Assembly: GCA_963735055.1 (NCBI GenBank)
Contig: CAVTJN010000019.1
Coordinates: forward strand, 496,001-560,000
Length of the DNA: 64,000 nt
Direction of reading: 5' to 3'
DNA from: JBBITI01 sp963735055
GTDB lineage: Bacteria; Chloroflexota; Dehalococcoidia; Dehalococcoidales; UBA2162
Positions 52,858 through 63,059 of the stretch are shown here, piece after piece; position 1 is the first letter of the stretch, and every line of letters starts with the position of its first letter. The translations under genes were made by a program, and so were the position numbers. The notes beneath the pieces were generated by a model, which had not been told where the DNA came from, made no database searches, and saw nothing but the letters and a program-made list of their open reading frames with translations.

Positions 52858-55077
52858 GCCAGTTCCTCCTTCGAGAGCTGGGACAGCGCAATCTCCCGGT
52901 AGACACCGCAGTTGTCCATCAGGTCCTTGTGGGTGCCGACCCCGGCGACCGTGCCGTTGTCGAGCACCACGATCTGTTCGGCGCCCATGACCGTACTGAC
53001 GCGTTGCGTCACAATTAGAACCGTCGCCCGGTTGGTTTCCTTCTTCAGCGCCCGCCTCAAGGCGGCGTCCGTCTTGAAGTCCAATGCTGACAGGCTGTCG
53101 TCGAAGATGTAGATCTCGGGACGCTTCGCCAGCGCCCGGGCGATCGCGATCCGCTGTTTCTGCCCGCCGGACAGGTTGGTGGCGCCTTGTGACACCATGG
53201 TCTGGTAGCCTTTGTCACTGGTCGAGATGAAATCGAGTGATTGGGAAACCTCGGCGTACCGGGCTACTTCTTCGGCGGTGGCGCCCTCGTTGCCGTACCT
53301 GATATTGCTGTCTATCGTGCCCGAGAACAATACCGCCTTCTGCGAGATGTAGCCTATCTTGTCACGCAGGTCATGCTGGGTCGCATCCCGTACGTCCACC
53401 CCGTCCACCATGACCTGCCCGGCCGTGGCGTCGTAGAAGCGGGGGATCAGGTTGACCAGGGTAGACTTGCCGCTGCCGGTACTCCCGATGAGGGCCGTGG
53501 TCTCCCCCGGCCGGGCGGTGAACGAAATGTTCTTCAGCACGTCATCTTCGGCTCCCGGGTAGCGGAACGAGACATCATTGAACTGCACCATTCCTGCTTT
53601 GGCGGTGTCAAAACTGACCGGGAGCGCCGGGTCTTTGATCACCGGATCGGTTTCCAGCACCTCGCTCACCCTCTCTGCCGAGACGCTGGCCCGGGGCAGC
53701 ATCACGAAGACCGCCGATATCATCAGGAAGGCGAATATGATTTGCATGGCGTACTGCATGAAGGCCATCAGATCGCCGACCTTGGTCGTGCCCAGGTCAA
53801 CCTGGTGTGCCCCGACCCATATGATCAGCAACATCACGCCGTTCATAATCAGCATCATGGCCGGCATCAAGAACACCAGGACGCGGTTGATGAACAGATT
53901 GGTCCTGGTCAACTCGGCGTTGGCGCGGTCGAACTTCGTCTCCTCGTGCTTCTGGGTGTTGAATGCCCGGATTACCATCAGTCCCGTCAGCATCTCTCGA
54001 GTAACCAGATTGAGCTTGTCGATGAGCTTCTGCACCGACTCGAACTTGGGTATGGCCACGATGAACATGGTGATCATCATGGTAAGCAGCACGCCGACGG
54101 CCGCGGCTATTATCCATAGCATCGACCGGTCGGCGGCGAGCAGCTTGATAATGCCGCCGGTGGCCAGAATCGGCGCGTAGAAGACGAAACGGAAAAGCAT
54201 CACCATCAGCATCTGTATCTGCGTGATGTCGTTGGTCGACCGCGTGATCAGCGAGGCGGTGGAGAACTTGTCAAACTCCGTATTGGAGAAACTCTCCACC
54301 CTGACGAAAAGCTTTCGCCGCAGGTCCCGGCCCAGTCCCGCCGCAATCAGTGACGACAGGTAACCCACGGCAACCGACGCGGCCACGCTGGCAAGCGTCA
54401 GGAGAAGCATGAGCAGAGCCGATCCTCAGCATGTACCAGGTCTGAATGTTGCCGACATTCATGCCCAGGGCCTTGTACTCTGCGGCAATGTATATCGTGG
54501 AATATTGCTTCAGCTGGGCGCTCGGAATACCATCGGTCCTTGCCACAACGGCGCTGCGGACCGCGCTCATCTGATCGGGAGGCAGTTGCGCCAGCACCGT
54601 GAACGGGTCCGTGCCCGCGGGCACTTCGGGCAATCCGGACCCGGCCGACGACAGTCCTCCCCGTTCAATTGCCGCCACTACGGGTACGTACCTGCTGAAA
54701 ACCGTGTCCAGTCCGACGCGCTGGGTCTTCTCGATCGTGTTCAACACAAATACCGGCTCATTAGCCAGCGCCGGGTACTTCTTCGCAAATGTCGCGTATT
54801 CGGTGGCCGGGAGTGAACTGCGTTCCAGCCGCCGATAGGCGGCCTGAACCTCTGATCGCTCCGAGTCCGTCATGAAAAGAGTGATCTTGTCGAATTCGCT
54901 GGCCCGCACCGCCTCCGGCGCGGCGTGTTCGATGCCGCCCTGCTGAACGCCTACATTCACGATGTCCGACATTAAGCCCGGCAGCGAGAGGTCGCTGATC
55001 GCCTGGCCGAAAAGTAGGGCGAATATTACCAGGATCAACCAACCATATGGTCTGAGATACTTGATCAGCTTGAGCAT
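52854..55077 (-). CDS. ABC exporter half-transporter with degenerate Walker B and large extracytoplasmic insert, one frame break
   Basis: About 741 residues. After the first helix (YGWLILVIFALLFGQAISDL) comes an insert of about 180 residues (GGIEHAAPEAVRASEFDK to EYKALGMNVGNIQTW) that should lie outside the membrane, then the remaining helices and the ATPase domain. Walker A is GSTGSGKST and the signature NLSGGQKQR. Walker B reads IYIFDDSLSALD, with Asp where the catalytic Glu is expected. This degenerate site is formed with the ISQGQ of the partner, as in BmrCD- or TM287/288-type heterodimers. The break is near 54413, joining LRIGSA to MLLLTLASVAASV. It is the first exporter gene after the MarR gene. 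Confidence 0.9.
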
Positions 55078-55165
55078 CTTTCCAAAACTCCTGATACCCC
55101 GTCCCCGCGACCCACGCCTCCGTCAAAAAAGACGGACCCGGAGGTGGGCCGCCAACGACCCCCGT

Positions 55166-55603
55166 CTAGAGACGAGCGACTATACTGTTCAGCGTCTCGA
55201 GCGCCGTCGCCATGGCGGCAAGATCATCCGGCGTCAACCCGGACAGGCGATTCTTCAAGTCCTCTTCAACCTTCCGCTTCACATCGCGCAGCAGTTGCAG
55301 ACCATGGTCCGTCAGACTGATATTCACCACCCGCCGGTCGGCCGCGTCGGCGCGTCTTTCGACTATCCCGGACCGCACCAACTGGTCGATCAGATGGGTC
55401 ATCTGCGGCTTGGGCACCACCGATACTCTGGCCAGTTCGGACACGGTCATGCTGCCTTCCCGAAGCATGCCCATGATGCCCAGATGAAGTCGCGTCAGAC
55501 CACCGGTGACGCCACCGAGGTCCATTCTGAGGAGCTTCCGGTGCATGACGGGAAGGACTGCCGACAGACTGTCGAGTATACGGTCTACGGAGGTTTCGTC
55601 CAT
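55166..55603 (-). CDS. MarR-family transcriptional regulator
   Basis: About 145 residues from ATG 55603; an in-frame TTG at 55660 lies inside the operator-like palindrome. The winged-helix is MTVSELARVSVVPKPQMTHL followed by IDQLVRSGIVERRADAADRR, the classical MarR DR-rich wing. Helical ends form the dimer interface. It precedes the exporter pair in the same direction, so it is probably the ligand-responsive repressor of both. The ligand is unknown. Confidence 0.9.
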   Translation of the reverse strand: MDETSVDRILDSLSAVLPVMHRKLLRMDLGGVTGGLTRLHLGIMGMLREGSMTVSELARVSVVPKPQMTHLIDQLVRSGIVERRADAADRRVVNISLTDHGLQLLRDVKRKVEEDLKNRLSGLTPDDLAAMATALETLNSIVARL

Positions 55604-55648
55604 GGGCGGCGCAAAGTTCGTGTTAGCTGAAGCCAACTTGGTTGAAAG

Positions 55649-55667
55649 TAGTTCATTCAATAAACTA
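55649..55667 (-). promoter_or_regulatory. MarR-type operator palindrome
   Basis: TAGTTCATTCAATAAACTA has the symmetric pattern TAGTTnATTnAATnAACTA over 19 bp. It lies just upstream of the MarR gene and overlaps a TATAGT -10-like element, which fits autoregulation of the MarR-ABC operon. Confidence 0.65.
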
Positions 55668-55936
55668 TATTACCAGCTATAGCGACTGTCGTCAAAGAGG
55701 CGGCGGGGAGGGGATCCCCGGGCCTGCCGGCCCGTCCCGCCAGGTGACGGTGGGGTCGATTCGAGCCCCGGCCGTACGGGCGTGACGGACACTCCGGACA
55801 TTGCGCGACGGGGGCGCTTCGTGGTATCATTAGTAGAGTTGCAGTTTAGGCTGTTACAGACTTAAGTCGTCCCCGTTCCTCGAAGCGTTGGATGGCCCAA
55901 ACTCAGACTCTCGATTCCGAGAGAGGAGGACATCCG

Positions 55937-56143
55937 ATGACTCCCCGGAGAAAACATTTCGAGCTTCCGGATGTGGGATTCTCTCTGTTTCCACGATCGA
56001 TGTTTTCACCGTCGAGGAGTGGTGCGCTTGCGATGGTCTCACCAATAGATCTCAAGGTTACCCATACCCCGTCATCTTACCGCTATAGCATTGCCGGGAC
56101 CGACGACCAGGCGGCTGGCGGCCATACGGGTGCGACGAATTAG
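55937..56143 (+). CDS. Hypothetical small protein, 68 residues
   Basis: ATG 55937 has a very good ribosome-binding site (GAGAGGAGGACATCCG). The product is polar, begins MTPRRKHFELPDVGFSLFPR, and has no membrane segment or known motif. It ends 40 bp before rpoD. It might be a leader or small regulator gene of rpoD, but only the strong Shine-Dalgarno supports it. Confidence 0.45.
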   Translation: MTPRRKHFELPDVGFSLFPRSMFSPSRSGALAMVSPIDLKVTHTPSSYRYSIAGTDDQAAGGHTGATN

Positions 56144-56183
56144 GCGGTTTTTCCCTGAGCGTTGCCAAAGGATAGTAGGATAG

Positions 56184-57633
56184 TTGAGCGCTGAAATCGA
56201 AACGGAACTGGAGACCTACGAGGTACCGGAAGAATTCCTGTCCGGACCCGACCCGGATGAAGCGCCATCTTCAGCGGGCGAGTTGCCGGAAGAAGCCGAC
56301 CTGCGGAATCTGGAACTGAGGGCGCCGGCGGAAACGGCCGACGAAGACCCGGACATTGCCGATGACCCCGTCCGTCTCTACCTTCGGGAGATCGGGGCGG
56401 TGAGTCTGCTGACGGCCCGGGATGAGAAGGTGCTGGCACGGAAGATCGAGCTGGCCCGATTCTTGAGGGAAGTCAGGCGCGAATACACGCTGCGAACCGG
56501 GGAGACTCCTTCCGCCGCCGCTATCGCCGGTGTGGTGAGGGACGAGATCGGCCGGGAGGCGTCGCTGGTATGTGTCCTTAGGGAGGAGCTTGGACTCCCG
56601 GTGGCCAATAGCCCGCTGAAAAGCGTTTCCGAGAGCGTGCTTCGCGAGCAGCATCTCCGGCGTCTTTGATCCGCAGACGGTGCAGAACATTGCCCGTAAG
56701 CTGGAGAAGTCGCCGGCCGAAACGGAGCGACTGCTCAAGAATCTTTCGGTGCATTGCGGGCTGCTTCCCGATGACATCCGCAGCCCCGCCGGCCGGCGTG
56801 CCGCGGACGGCGCGACCGAAGGCCGGAAACCACGGGCAGAGTCCGCCACCTTGACCCGGGATCAGGAAAGACTGTTCAAGAAGTTCCTGGACAACATCGA
56901 ACTGGAGTCGGAAAAGGCAAGCCGCCATCTGATTGAGGCCAACCTCCGTTTGGTGGTGAGTGTGGCCAAGAAGCATATCGGACGCGGCATGACCCTGCTC
57001 GACCTGATTCAGGAAGGCAACATCGGGCTGATACGGGCCGTCGAGAAATTCGACCATCACCGTGGCTACAAGTTCAGCACCTATGCCACCTGGTGGATCC
57101 GTCAGGGCATTACCAGGGCGATCGCCGACCAGGCGAGGACGATTCGCGTCCCGGTCCATATGATTGACGCCATCAGGCAGCTGCTCAGGGTAAGGCGAGA
57201 CCTGGCGCAGGAGCTTGGCCGGAACCCGACTCCCGAGGAGATCGGCGAAAAACTGGGACTGACGGCCGAGAAGGCCAGTGAAATTCTAAAGGTAGCCCAG
57301 TTCCCCCTGTCGCTGGAATCGCCCGTCGGCGAGGACGGCGAAGCTCATTTGGGCGATTTTATTGAAGATACGAATTCGGCCGCTCCGGTGGATACGGCTT
57401 CGAAGCAACTGCTCAAAGAGGAGCTGGTTGAGACGCTCTCCGAGCTCAGCCCTCGTGAGCAGCGGGTGCTCGTATTGAGATTCGGACTTGAGGACGGGCG
57501 CAGCCGGACTCTCGGCGAGGTTGGGCTGGAATTCAACGTAACCAGAGAACGTATCCGGCAGATCGAGGCCAAGGCGCTGCGCAAACTCCGCCACCCGCGG
57601 CGCAGCCGCCGCCTGAGGGGTTACCTGGAATAG
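56184..57633 (+). CDS. rpoD: Primary-type sigma factor RpoD/SigA, one frame break
   Basis: About 482 residues. Region 1.2 is DDPVRLYLREIGAVSLLTAR and region 2 is IEANLRLVVSVAKKHIGRGM with FSTYATWWIRQGITRAIADQ; region 3 follows. Region 4 is LSPREQRVLVLRFGLEDGRS with the HTH VTRERIRQIEAKALRKLR. Between regions 1.2 and 2 the frame breaks near 56650, where dropping one C joins SVLRE to SISGVFDPQTVQNIARKLEK. The apparent start is TTG 56184; regions before 1.2 are acidic and short. It directs RNA polymerase to the TTGACA/TATAAT promoters seen throughout. The break in such a gene argues for a sequence error. Confidence 0.92.
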
Positions 57634-57816
57634 CATTTTCGGTTGACATTATGTCAACCAGTGGCCATTATTCCATCACCAGACATGACCTTCCAGAGGC
57701 ACACGCAGCCTTCCCGTTGCCAGGAACGCCGTGCTCCCTGACTTCACCGGCTTTGATTTTCAGGTTCTAGCTCTCTGGTCCGGCGTACCCGCCGCACCTC
57801 TGTTTGCCCAGATTCT

Positions 57817-57845
57817 TTGACACTCTTGACAGTACTTCCTATAAT
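57817..57845 (+). promoter_or_regulatory. Perfect consensus sigma-70 promoter
   Basis: TTGACA (57817-57822), exactly 17 bp, then TATAAT (57840-57845). It drives the small membrane protein gene at 57885. Confidence 0.8.
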
Positions 57846-57884
57846 CGGCCCCAAACTGCCACTGGGAAAGAGAGGAGTCCAATC

Positions 57885-58061
57885 GTGAGTATCAGAAAAC
57901 GTATTCCCCATGTCCTCGTTTTGGCGGCGATTGTCATGCTGCTGGCCGACGCCATCATTTTCTTTGCGTCCCGGAACATCATTCTGGGCGCGTTGAATGT
58001 GATCGTGCTCTTCGGCTTCGGTATGCATGTCGTCGCTGAAATGTTTGAGGATTGGCTTTAG
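57885..58061 (+). CDS. Small hydrophobic membrane protein, 58 residues
   Basis: It starts at GTG with AGAGGAG upstream and a perfect promoter 40 bp before, so expression is probably high. A basic start (VSIRKRIPH) precedes two hydrophobic helices (VLVLAAIVMLLADAIIFFAS and ILGALNVIVLFGFGMHVVAE), and it ends in an acidic EMFEDWL. No family is recognised. Confidence 0.65.
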   Translation: MSIRKRIPHVLVLAAIVMLLADAIIFFASRNIILGALNVIVLFGFGMHVVAEMFEDWL

Positions 58062-58220
58062 CCCCGTCTCCTGAGCGCATCCGCCTTCACCCTCAGGAGT
58101 CCGCCGCCGACGGTGCACGCTCCCGCCGGATGTGCACACTGTAATCCGCTATTAATGTGGCCGTAACGTTGACCGCGTAAGCTGGAAGGTAGATGAGTGT
58201 TTCTCATTCGACCTCCTGAC

Positions 58221-58254
58221 AAAGCCCGGAGACCATCCGGGCTTTGTCGTTTTG
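58221..58254 (+). terminator. Rho-independent terminator
   Basis: An 11-bp perfect stem (CAAAGCCCGGA and complement) with the 5-nt loop GACCA is followed by TCGTTTT. It ends the transcript coming from the small membrane protein gene. Confidence 0.85.
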
Positions 58255-58354
58255 ACCCGAACAGCATTTCCGCTTGCCGATCCCACAGATCCTGACGCGT
58301 TCTTGACACAACCTTAACAGCCCCTGGCATCCAGAAAGGGCGCCGTTCTGCGCT

Positions 58355-58383
58355 TTGACGGCATACCCACGCCCAAGTATAAT
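58355..58383 (+). promoter_or_regulatory. Promoter of the tandem tRNA-Ser genes
   Basis: TTGACG (58355-58360), a 17-bp spacer and TATAAT (58378-58383). Transcription would start about 80 bp before the first tRNA. Confidence 0.7.
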
Positions 58384-58470
58384 GACAAAGCTGCCGGCCT
58401 CAAGGCATTAGTAAGTAAATTAGTAGCAGAGACACTTTATGTCAAGGGGCACAAGCAGATTTCGAGACCA

Positions 58471-58559
58471 GGAGAGGTGACCGAGTGGTTGAAGGTGCCG
58501 CTCTCGAAAAGCGGTCTCCGGTTCCCGGAGCGTGGGTTCGAATCCCACCCTCTCCGCCA
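58471..58559 (+). tRNA. tRNA-Ser (anticodon CGA)
   Basis: Acceptor GGAGAGG pairs with CCTCTCC, the anticodon loop CTCGAAA gives CGA, there is a long variable arm typical of serine, the T-loop is GGTTCGAATCC, discriminator G, and CCA is encoded (58557-58559). Confidence 0.95.
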
Positions 58560-58586
58560 TTCTGATACGGTCCACGGTCCCAACGC

Positions 58587-58677
<91 letters not shown>

Positions 58678-58880
58678 CCGGCCGGCATTTTTCACGCTCC
58701 CGGTTCCCAGGAGCAACTCGCTTTCTGCCCCCGGCCGGCGAACATGGTCGGGCCTCAGGGTCTCCGGCCGCCGCCGCGCAGTCCTGGTGTGCCAGGATCA
58801 CAAGCCCGGACGCCTCGGCTGCTGAAATTGTCTTGCCCTATATCGCGTGCTAGAATACCTCCTGTCTCGAGGACGCCGCC

Positions 58881-60009
58881 TTGACAATCGACAACAAGGA
58901 ACTCAAGTATTGGGTAGGTTTTACGCTGGTTCCGGGCATCGGTCGGGTCAGGCTCGGCCAGCTCGAAACCCATTTCGGCAGTATCGAGAGCGCCTGGACG
59001 GCAAGCCAGTCCGAACTCAAGATGGCCGGCTTGGATTCCGGTTCAGTCAAGTCCATCGTGACGTCCCGGCCCGGCATCGACCTCGACGCCGAGATGGACA
59101 AGATGGAGCGTTGCGGGGTCCGGGCGTATACGTTTCGCGATCCTGATTACCCGGCCCGGCTGAAAGAAATCTACGACTATCCGCCCGTGCTGTACGTTCG
59201 CGGCTCAATCGCCGCGCAGGACGAATGGTGCCTGGCAATCGTGGGGACGCGGCGGGCGACCGTATACGGCCGGCAGGTCACGGAAGAAATAGTGACCGAC
59301 CTCGCCCGCAGCAAGATAACCATTGTGAGCGGTCTGGCCCGGGGTATCGACACGGTGGCCCACCACGCTGCCATCGAGGCCGGCGGACGGACCATCGCCA
59401 TTTTCGCGTGCGGTCTGGACATCATCTATCCCGCCGAAAATGCCGGACTCGCCCGGCGGATCGTGGAGCAATGGCGCCCTGGTCAGCGAATACCCGGTGG
59501 GCCTGCGTCCCCGGGCTGACAACTTCCCCAGGCGGAACCGCATTATGAGCGGCCTTTGCCTGGGAACGCTGGTCATCGAAGCCGGTGAAACAAGCGGGGC
59601 TCTAATCACCGCACGAATGGCTCTGGAGCAGAATCGCGAAGTGTTCGCCATCCCCGGCAGCATACTCTCTGCGGCAAGCCGGGGCACGAACCATCTGATC
59701 CAGGAAGGAGCCAAGCTGGTTGCCAATTACACGGATATTCTTGAAGAGCTGAACCTGATGACGGTCGCCCGCCAGATCGAAATGAAGGAACTCATTCCCG
59801 CGACCGAGACTGAGTCCTTGTTGCTGAAGCAGGTTGGAGCGGAGCCGACCCACATCGACGACATCTGCCGCGCCAGCGGTCTCCCGGCATCGCTGGTCAG
59901 CAGTACCCTGGCCATGATGGAGCTCAAAGGCATGGTCAAGCATGTGGGGGCGATGAACTACTCCCTCGCCCGGGAAGCAAGAGAGGAATACCGGGTCAAG
60001 GTCGAGTAG
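58881..60009 (+). CDS. dprA: DNA processing protein DprA, one frame break
   Basis: About 375 residues starting at TTG 58881. An N-terminal SAM-like helix-hairpin-helix domain (FTLVPGIGRVRLGQLETHFG) is followed by the Rossmann domain: AIVGTRRATVYGRQVTEEIV, ITIVSGLARGIDTVAHHAAI and FACGLDIIYPAEN. After a break near 59472, where dropping one C joins RRIVE to NGALVSEYPVG, come RNRIMSGLCLGTLVIEAGET and the C-terminal winged helix. DprA loads RecA onto incoming single-stranded DNA in transformation. The order dprA-topA-xerC matches that of Firmicutes. Confidence 0.93.
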
Positions 60010-60014
60010 ACACG

Positions 60015-62117
60015 ATGAAAAAGAGTCTGGTGATTGTCGAATCCCCGGCGAAGGCCCGAACGCTGGCGCGAATTCTGGGCGACGCATTTCAACTGAAGGC
60101 ATCCCTGGGGCATATCAGGGACTTGCCCAAGAGCCAACTCGGGGTCGATGTCGACAATCTGTTCTCGCCCAGGTACGTGGTGCCCAAAGAGAAGAGCAAG
60201 CTGGTCCGTGAGCTGAAGGCCGCCGCCAGAGATGCCTCGGAAATCTACCTGGCGACAGACCCGGACCGCGAGGGAGAGGCCATCTCCTGGCACCTGTCCG
60301 AGATGATCGGGGCAGACCGCAAGCGATTCCGGCGCGTCGTCTTTCACGAGATAACCGAGGACGCCATCAACCAGGCTTTCAAACACCCGCGCGTCATTGA
60401 CATGGACCTGGTCAATGCCCAGCAGGCCCGGCGCGTCCTCGACCGCCTGGTGGGCTACAAGATCAGTCCGCTGCTGTGGCGCAAGGTCAGAAGGGGATTG
60501 TCGGCCGGTCGGGTGCAGTCCGTCGCCCTGCGCATCATCGTCGATCGCGAGCGCGAGATCGACAGATTCGTGTCGGCCGAGTACTGGTCCATTGAAGCCG
60601 AGCTGTCAAAACAGGAGACGGAATCACCCTCTTTCCGGGCCCTTCTGGTCGGTCACCTCAACGGGAGCAAGGCAGACCTTCGTAACGGTGAAGAAGCTGG
60701 TGCACTGAAGAGCCGGCTGGAAAAGGCGGCGTACGCGGTTCTCAAGGTCAAGGCGCGGACCGCCAACCGCCAGCCCCCACCTCCCTTCATCACCTCTACG
60801 ATGCAGCAGGAGGCGTGGCGTAAGCTCCGTTTCACCGCAGAGCAGACCATGGCCGTCGCGCAGCAGCTCTACGAAGGACTCAACCTCGGTGCCGAAGGCA
60901 GCGTCGGCCTGATAACCTACATGCGTACTGATTCGACGCACGTGGCCCGGCCCGCCCTCGCCGAAGCACGGGATTTTATCGGGAGACGGTATGGTGAAGA
61001 GTATGTGCCGGCCCACGCCCGCACCTTCGCCGGAACCGTGAAAGGGGCCCAGGAGGCCCATGAGGCGGTCCGCCCCACCCGGATCCACCGCGAGCCGCTG
61101 CAAATTAGACAGTATCTGACGCCGAATCAGTTCCGCCTTTACGACCTGGTCTGGAAACGAATGGTGGCGAGTCAGATGGCAGCCGCGGTGTTCGACAACG
61201 TAACTGTCGACATCGAGGCCCGGTGCCTTGAACCACGAGCCAACTACCTGTTCCGGACCAACAGTTCGGTTAACCGGTTCGCCGGTTTCATCCTGGTCTA
61301 CACGGAAGGTAAAGATACCGACGAGGAAGAGAAGGAGTCCCGGCTGCCGCCGCTTGCCGATGGCGATCCGCTCAATCTCCTGACCCTGATACCGGAGCAG
61401 CATTTTACCCAGCCGCCTCCCCGGTACACTGAAGCGACGCTCATTAAGGCTCTGGAACAGTTCGGTATTGGACGGCCAAGCACCTACGCCCCGACCATCT
61501 CCACCATCCGGGACCGGGAATACGTGGGCAAGGTCGACGGCAGCCTCAAGCCGACCGAACTCGGGATTATCGTCACCGACTTACTGGCGCGTTATTTCCC
61601 GGACATTGTCGACGTCCAGTTCACGGCCCGTATGGAAAACGAGTTGGACGAGGTGGCCGAACGGAAACGAGACTGGGTCAGTGCTGTCCAGGACTTCTAC
61701 ACCCCGTTCCAGATCAGCCTCGAAAAGGCATCCGCCGAGATGGAGACGGTCAGACTCCCGGAGGAGACCGTCGATGAGGCTTGTCCCAAGTGCGGCAAAC
61801 CAATGGCCGTGAAGGTGGGCCGGTTTGGCAGATTCATCGCCTGCAGCGGCTATCCGGACTGCAAGTTCACCATGTCCTTTCAGGTGAAGACGGGGGTGAA
61901 GTGCCCCAAGTGCGGGACCGGAGACCTTCTGCAGCGGGTCAACAAGAAGAAGCGAACGTTTTACGGCTGCAGCAACTACCCGCAGTGCGATTTTGCCATC
62001 AATGCCAAACCGTTGCCCGACCCGTGTCCGAAGTGCGGCAGTCTGGTAACCACCTACCGGGACAAATGGGCTAAGTGCACGAAATGTGATTATCGGGGGA
62101 AGCTGCCCGCAGCATAG
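60015..62117 (+). CDS. topA: DNA topoisomerase I (type IA)
   Basis: The 700-residue enzyme has a TOPRIM domain (VIVESPAKA with E9; TDPDREGEAISWHL with D82, D84 and E86) and the catalytic tyrosine Y302 in GLITYMRTDST. FGIGRPSTYAPTISTIRDREY lies in the cleavage domain. The C-terminus carries three zinc-ribbon repeats (CPKCG...CSGYPDC, CPKCG...CSNYPQC, CPKCG...CTKCDY). It relaxes negative supercoils. It starts 5 bp after dprA and is followed 3 bp later by xerC, so the three are one operon. Confidence 0.97.
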   Translation: MKKSLVIVESPAKARTLARILGDAFQLKASLGHIRDLPKSQLGVDVDNLFSPRYVVPKEKSKLVRELKAAARDASEIYLATDPDREGEAISWHLSEMIGADRKRFRRVVFHEITEDAINQAFKHPRVIDMDLVNAQQARRVLDRLVGYKISPLLWRKVRRGLSAGRVQSVALRIIVDREREIDRFVSAEYWSIEAELSKQETESPSFRALLVGHLNGSKADLRNGEEAGALKSRLEKAAYAVLKVKARTANRQPPPPFITSTMQQEAWRKLRFTAEQTMAVAQQLYEGLNLGAEGSVGLITYMRTDSTHVARPALAEARDFIGRRYGEEYVPAHARTFAGTVKGAQEAHEAVRPTRIHREPLQIRQYLTPNQFRLYDLVWKRMVASQMAAAVFDNVTVDIEARCLEPRANYLFRTNSSVNRFAGFILVYTEGKDTDEEEKESRLPPLADGDPLNLLTLIPEQHFTQPPPRYTEATLIKALEQFGIGRPSTYAPTISTIRDREYVGKVDGSLKPTELGIIVTDLLARYFPDIVDVQFTARMENELDEVAERKRDWVSAVQDFYTPFQISLEKASAEMETVRLPEETVDEACPKCGKPMAVKVGRFGRFIACSGYPDCKFTMSFQVKTGVKCPKCGTGDLLQRVNKKKRTFYGCSNYPQCDFAINAKPLPDPCPKCGSLVTTYRDKWAKCTKCDYRGKLPAA

Positions 62118-62120
62118 AAC

Positions 62121-63059
62121 ATGCCTGAAGCTTTTGACAGATTCATCGAGTACCTGACCGCCGAGCGTAACGCCTCGCGCTACACGGTGCGTAACTATGA
62201 TGCCGATCTGCATGGCTTTTTCAGATTCATGGGCGAAGCCGGCATCGGGTCACTGGACGAGGTCAACAAGGACGTGATCCGTGACTATCTGGGGCAACTG
62301 ATGGAACGGGGGTTTGCGCGCACCAGCATCGCGCGCAAACTATCGGCGGTGCGCTCGTTTTATCGCTACCTGCAGCGGGAGGAACTGGTTTCCATCAGTC
62401 CGGCGGCCACCATCTCGTCGCCCAAGTTGGACCGCAGACTCCCCGTATTTCTCAGCCTGGAGGAGGCTGTCCGGCTTATCGAAGCGCCGGACCTGTCAAC
62501 GCCGTCCGGCCTTAGGGACCGCGCCTTCCTGGAGTTGCTCTATGCATCGGGGCTGCGGGTCAGCGAGTTGGTCAGTCTCAACATGGATCAAGTCAATCTC
62601 GAAATCCGGGAAATCAGGGTGTGGGGAAAGGGCGCCAAGGAACGCATCGTGATGATGGGGGACCCTGCCGCCAATGCCCTCGCCGCCTACGTTGACCGGG
62701 GACGTCCCACGTTCGCCGCCGGCAGCACGCCGGCTCTCTTCCTTAACCAGGACGGCGGACGTCTCACGGTGCGCAGCATTCAGAGCTTCGTCCGGGCCTA
62801 TGCCCGGATGGCAGGCATTGAGAAGGACGTTCACCCGCACATGGTGCGCCACACCTTCGCCACCCATCTTCTTAACGGCGGGGCCGACTTGCGGGTGGTG
62901 CAGGAACTCCTGGGTCACGCCAGCCTCAGCTCAACGCAGATATACACCCACGTCAGCCGGGCTCAGGCAAAGCGAGTGTACCTTGCCGCTCACCCGCTGG
63001 CGCGTGAGGAAAACACGGAGGGGACAACCTTGAAAGGACAAGCAGATGGGTATCAATAG
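62121..63059 (+). CDS. xerC: Tyrosine recombinase XerC
   Basis: The 312-residue site-specific recombinase resolves chromosome dimers at dif. The N-terminal SAM-like DNA-binding domain spans residues 1-100. Catalytic residues are R146 (SGLRVSEL), K170 (WGKGAKER), H240 and R243 (HPHMVRHTF), H266 (LGHASL) and nucleophile Y275 (TQIYTH). XerC is chosen over XerD because of linkage to topA. The C-terminus is about 15 residues longer than usual and overlaps the next start by 14 bp. Confidence 0.94.
   Translation: MPEAFDRFIEYLTAERNASRYTVRNYDADLHGFFRFMGEAGIGSLDEVNKDVIRDYLGQLMERGFARTSIARKLSAVRSFYRYLQREELVSISPAATISSPKLDRRLPVFLSLEEAVRLIEAPDLSTPSGLRDRAFLELLYASGLRVSELVSLNMDQVNLEIREIRVWGKGAKERIVMMGDPAANALAAYVDRGRPTFAAGSTPALFLNQDGGRLTVRSIQSFVRAYARMAGIEKDVHPHMVRHTFATHLLNGGADLRVVQELLGHASLSSTQIYTHVSRAQAKRVYLAAHPLAREENTEGTTLKGQADGYQ

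Larger units (their letters stand above)
58062..58470. other. Non-coding stretch between small membrane gene and tRNA genes
   Basis: About 410 bp without a convincing protein gene. It contains the terminator at 58221-58254 and the tRNA promoter at 58355-58383. The stretch between the small gene and the terminator (58062-58220) could be a 3' UTR. Confidence 0.5.

Noticed and set aside
53241..54119. 292-codon frame antisense to the ABC exporter
   Set aside because: Low-complexity His/Asp/Arg-rich translation typical of an antisense shadow of membrane-helix codons.
58193..58315. 41-codon frame starting at ATG 58193 with a GGAAGG upstream
   Set aside because: It reads through a strong terminator hairpin and has no motif. 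The hairpin is better supported than the frame; an attenuator leader was considered but there is no downstream protein gene.
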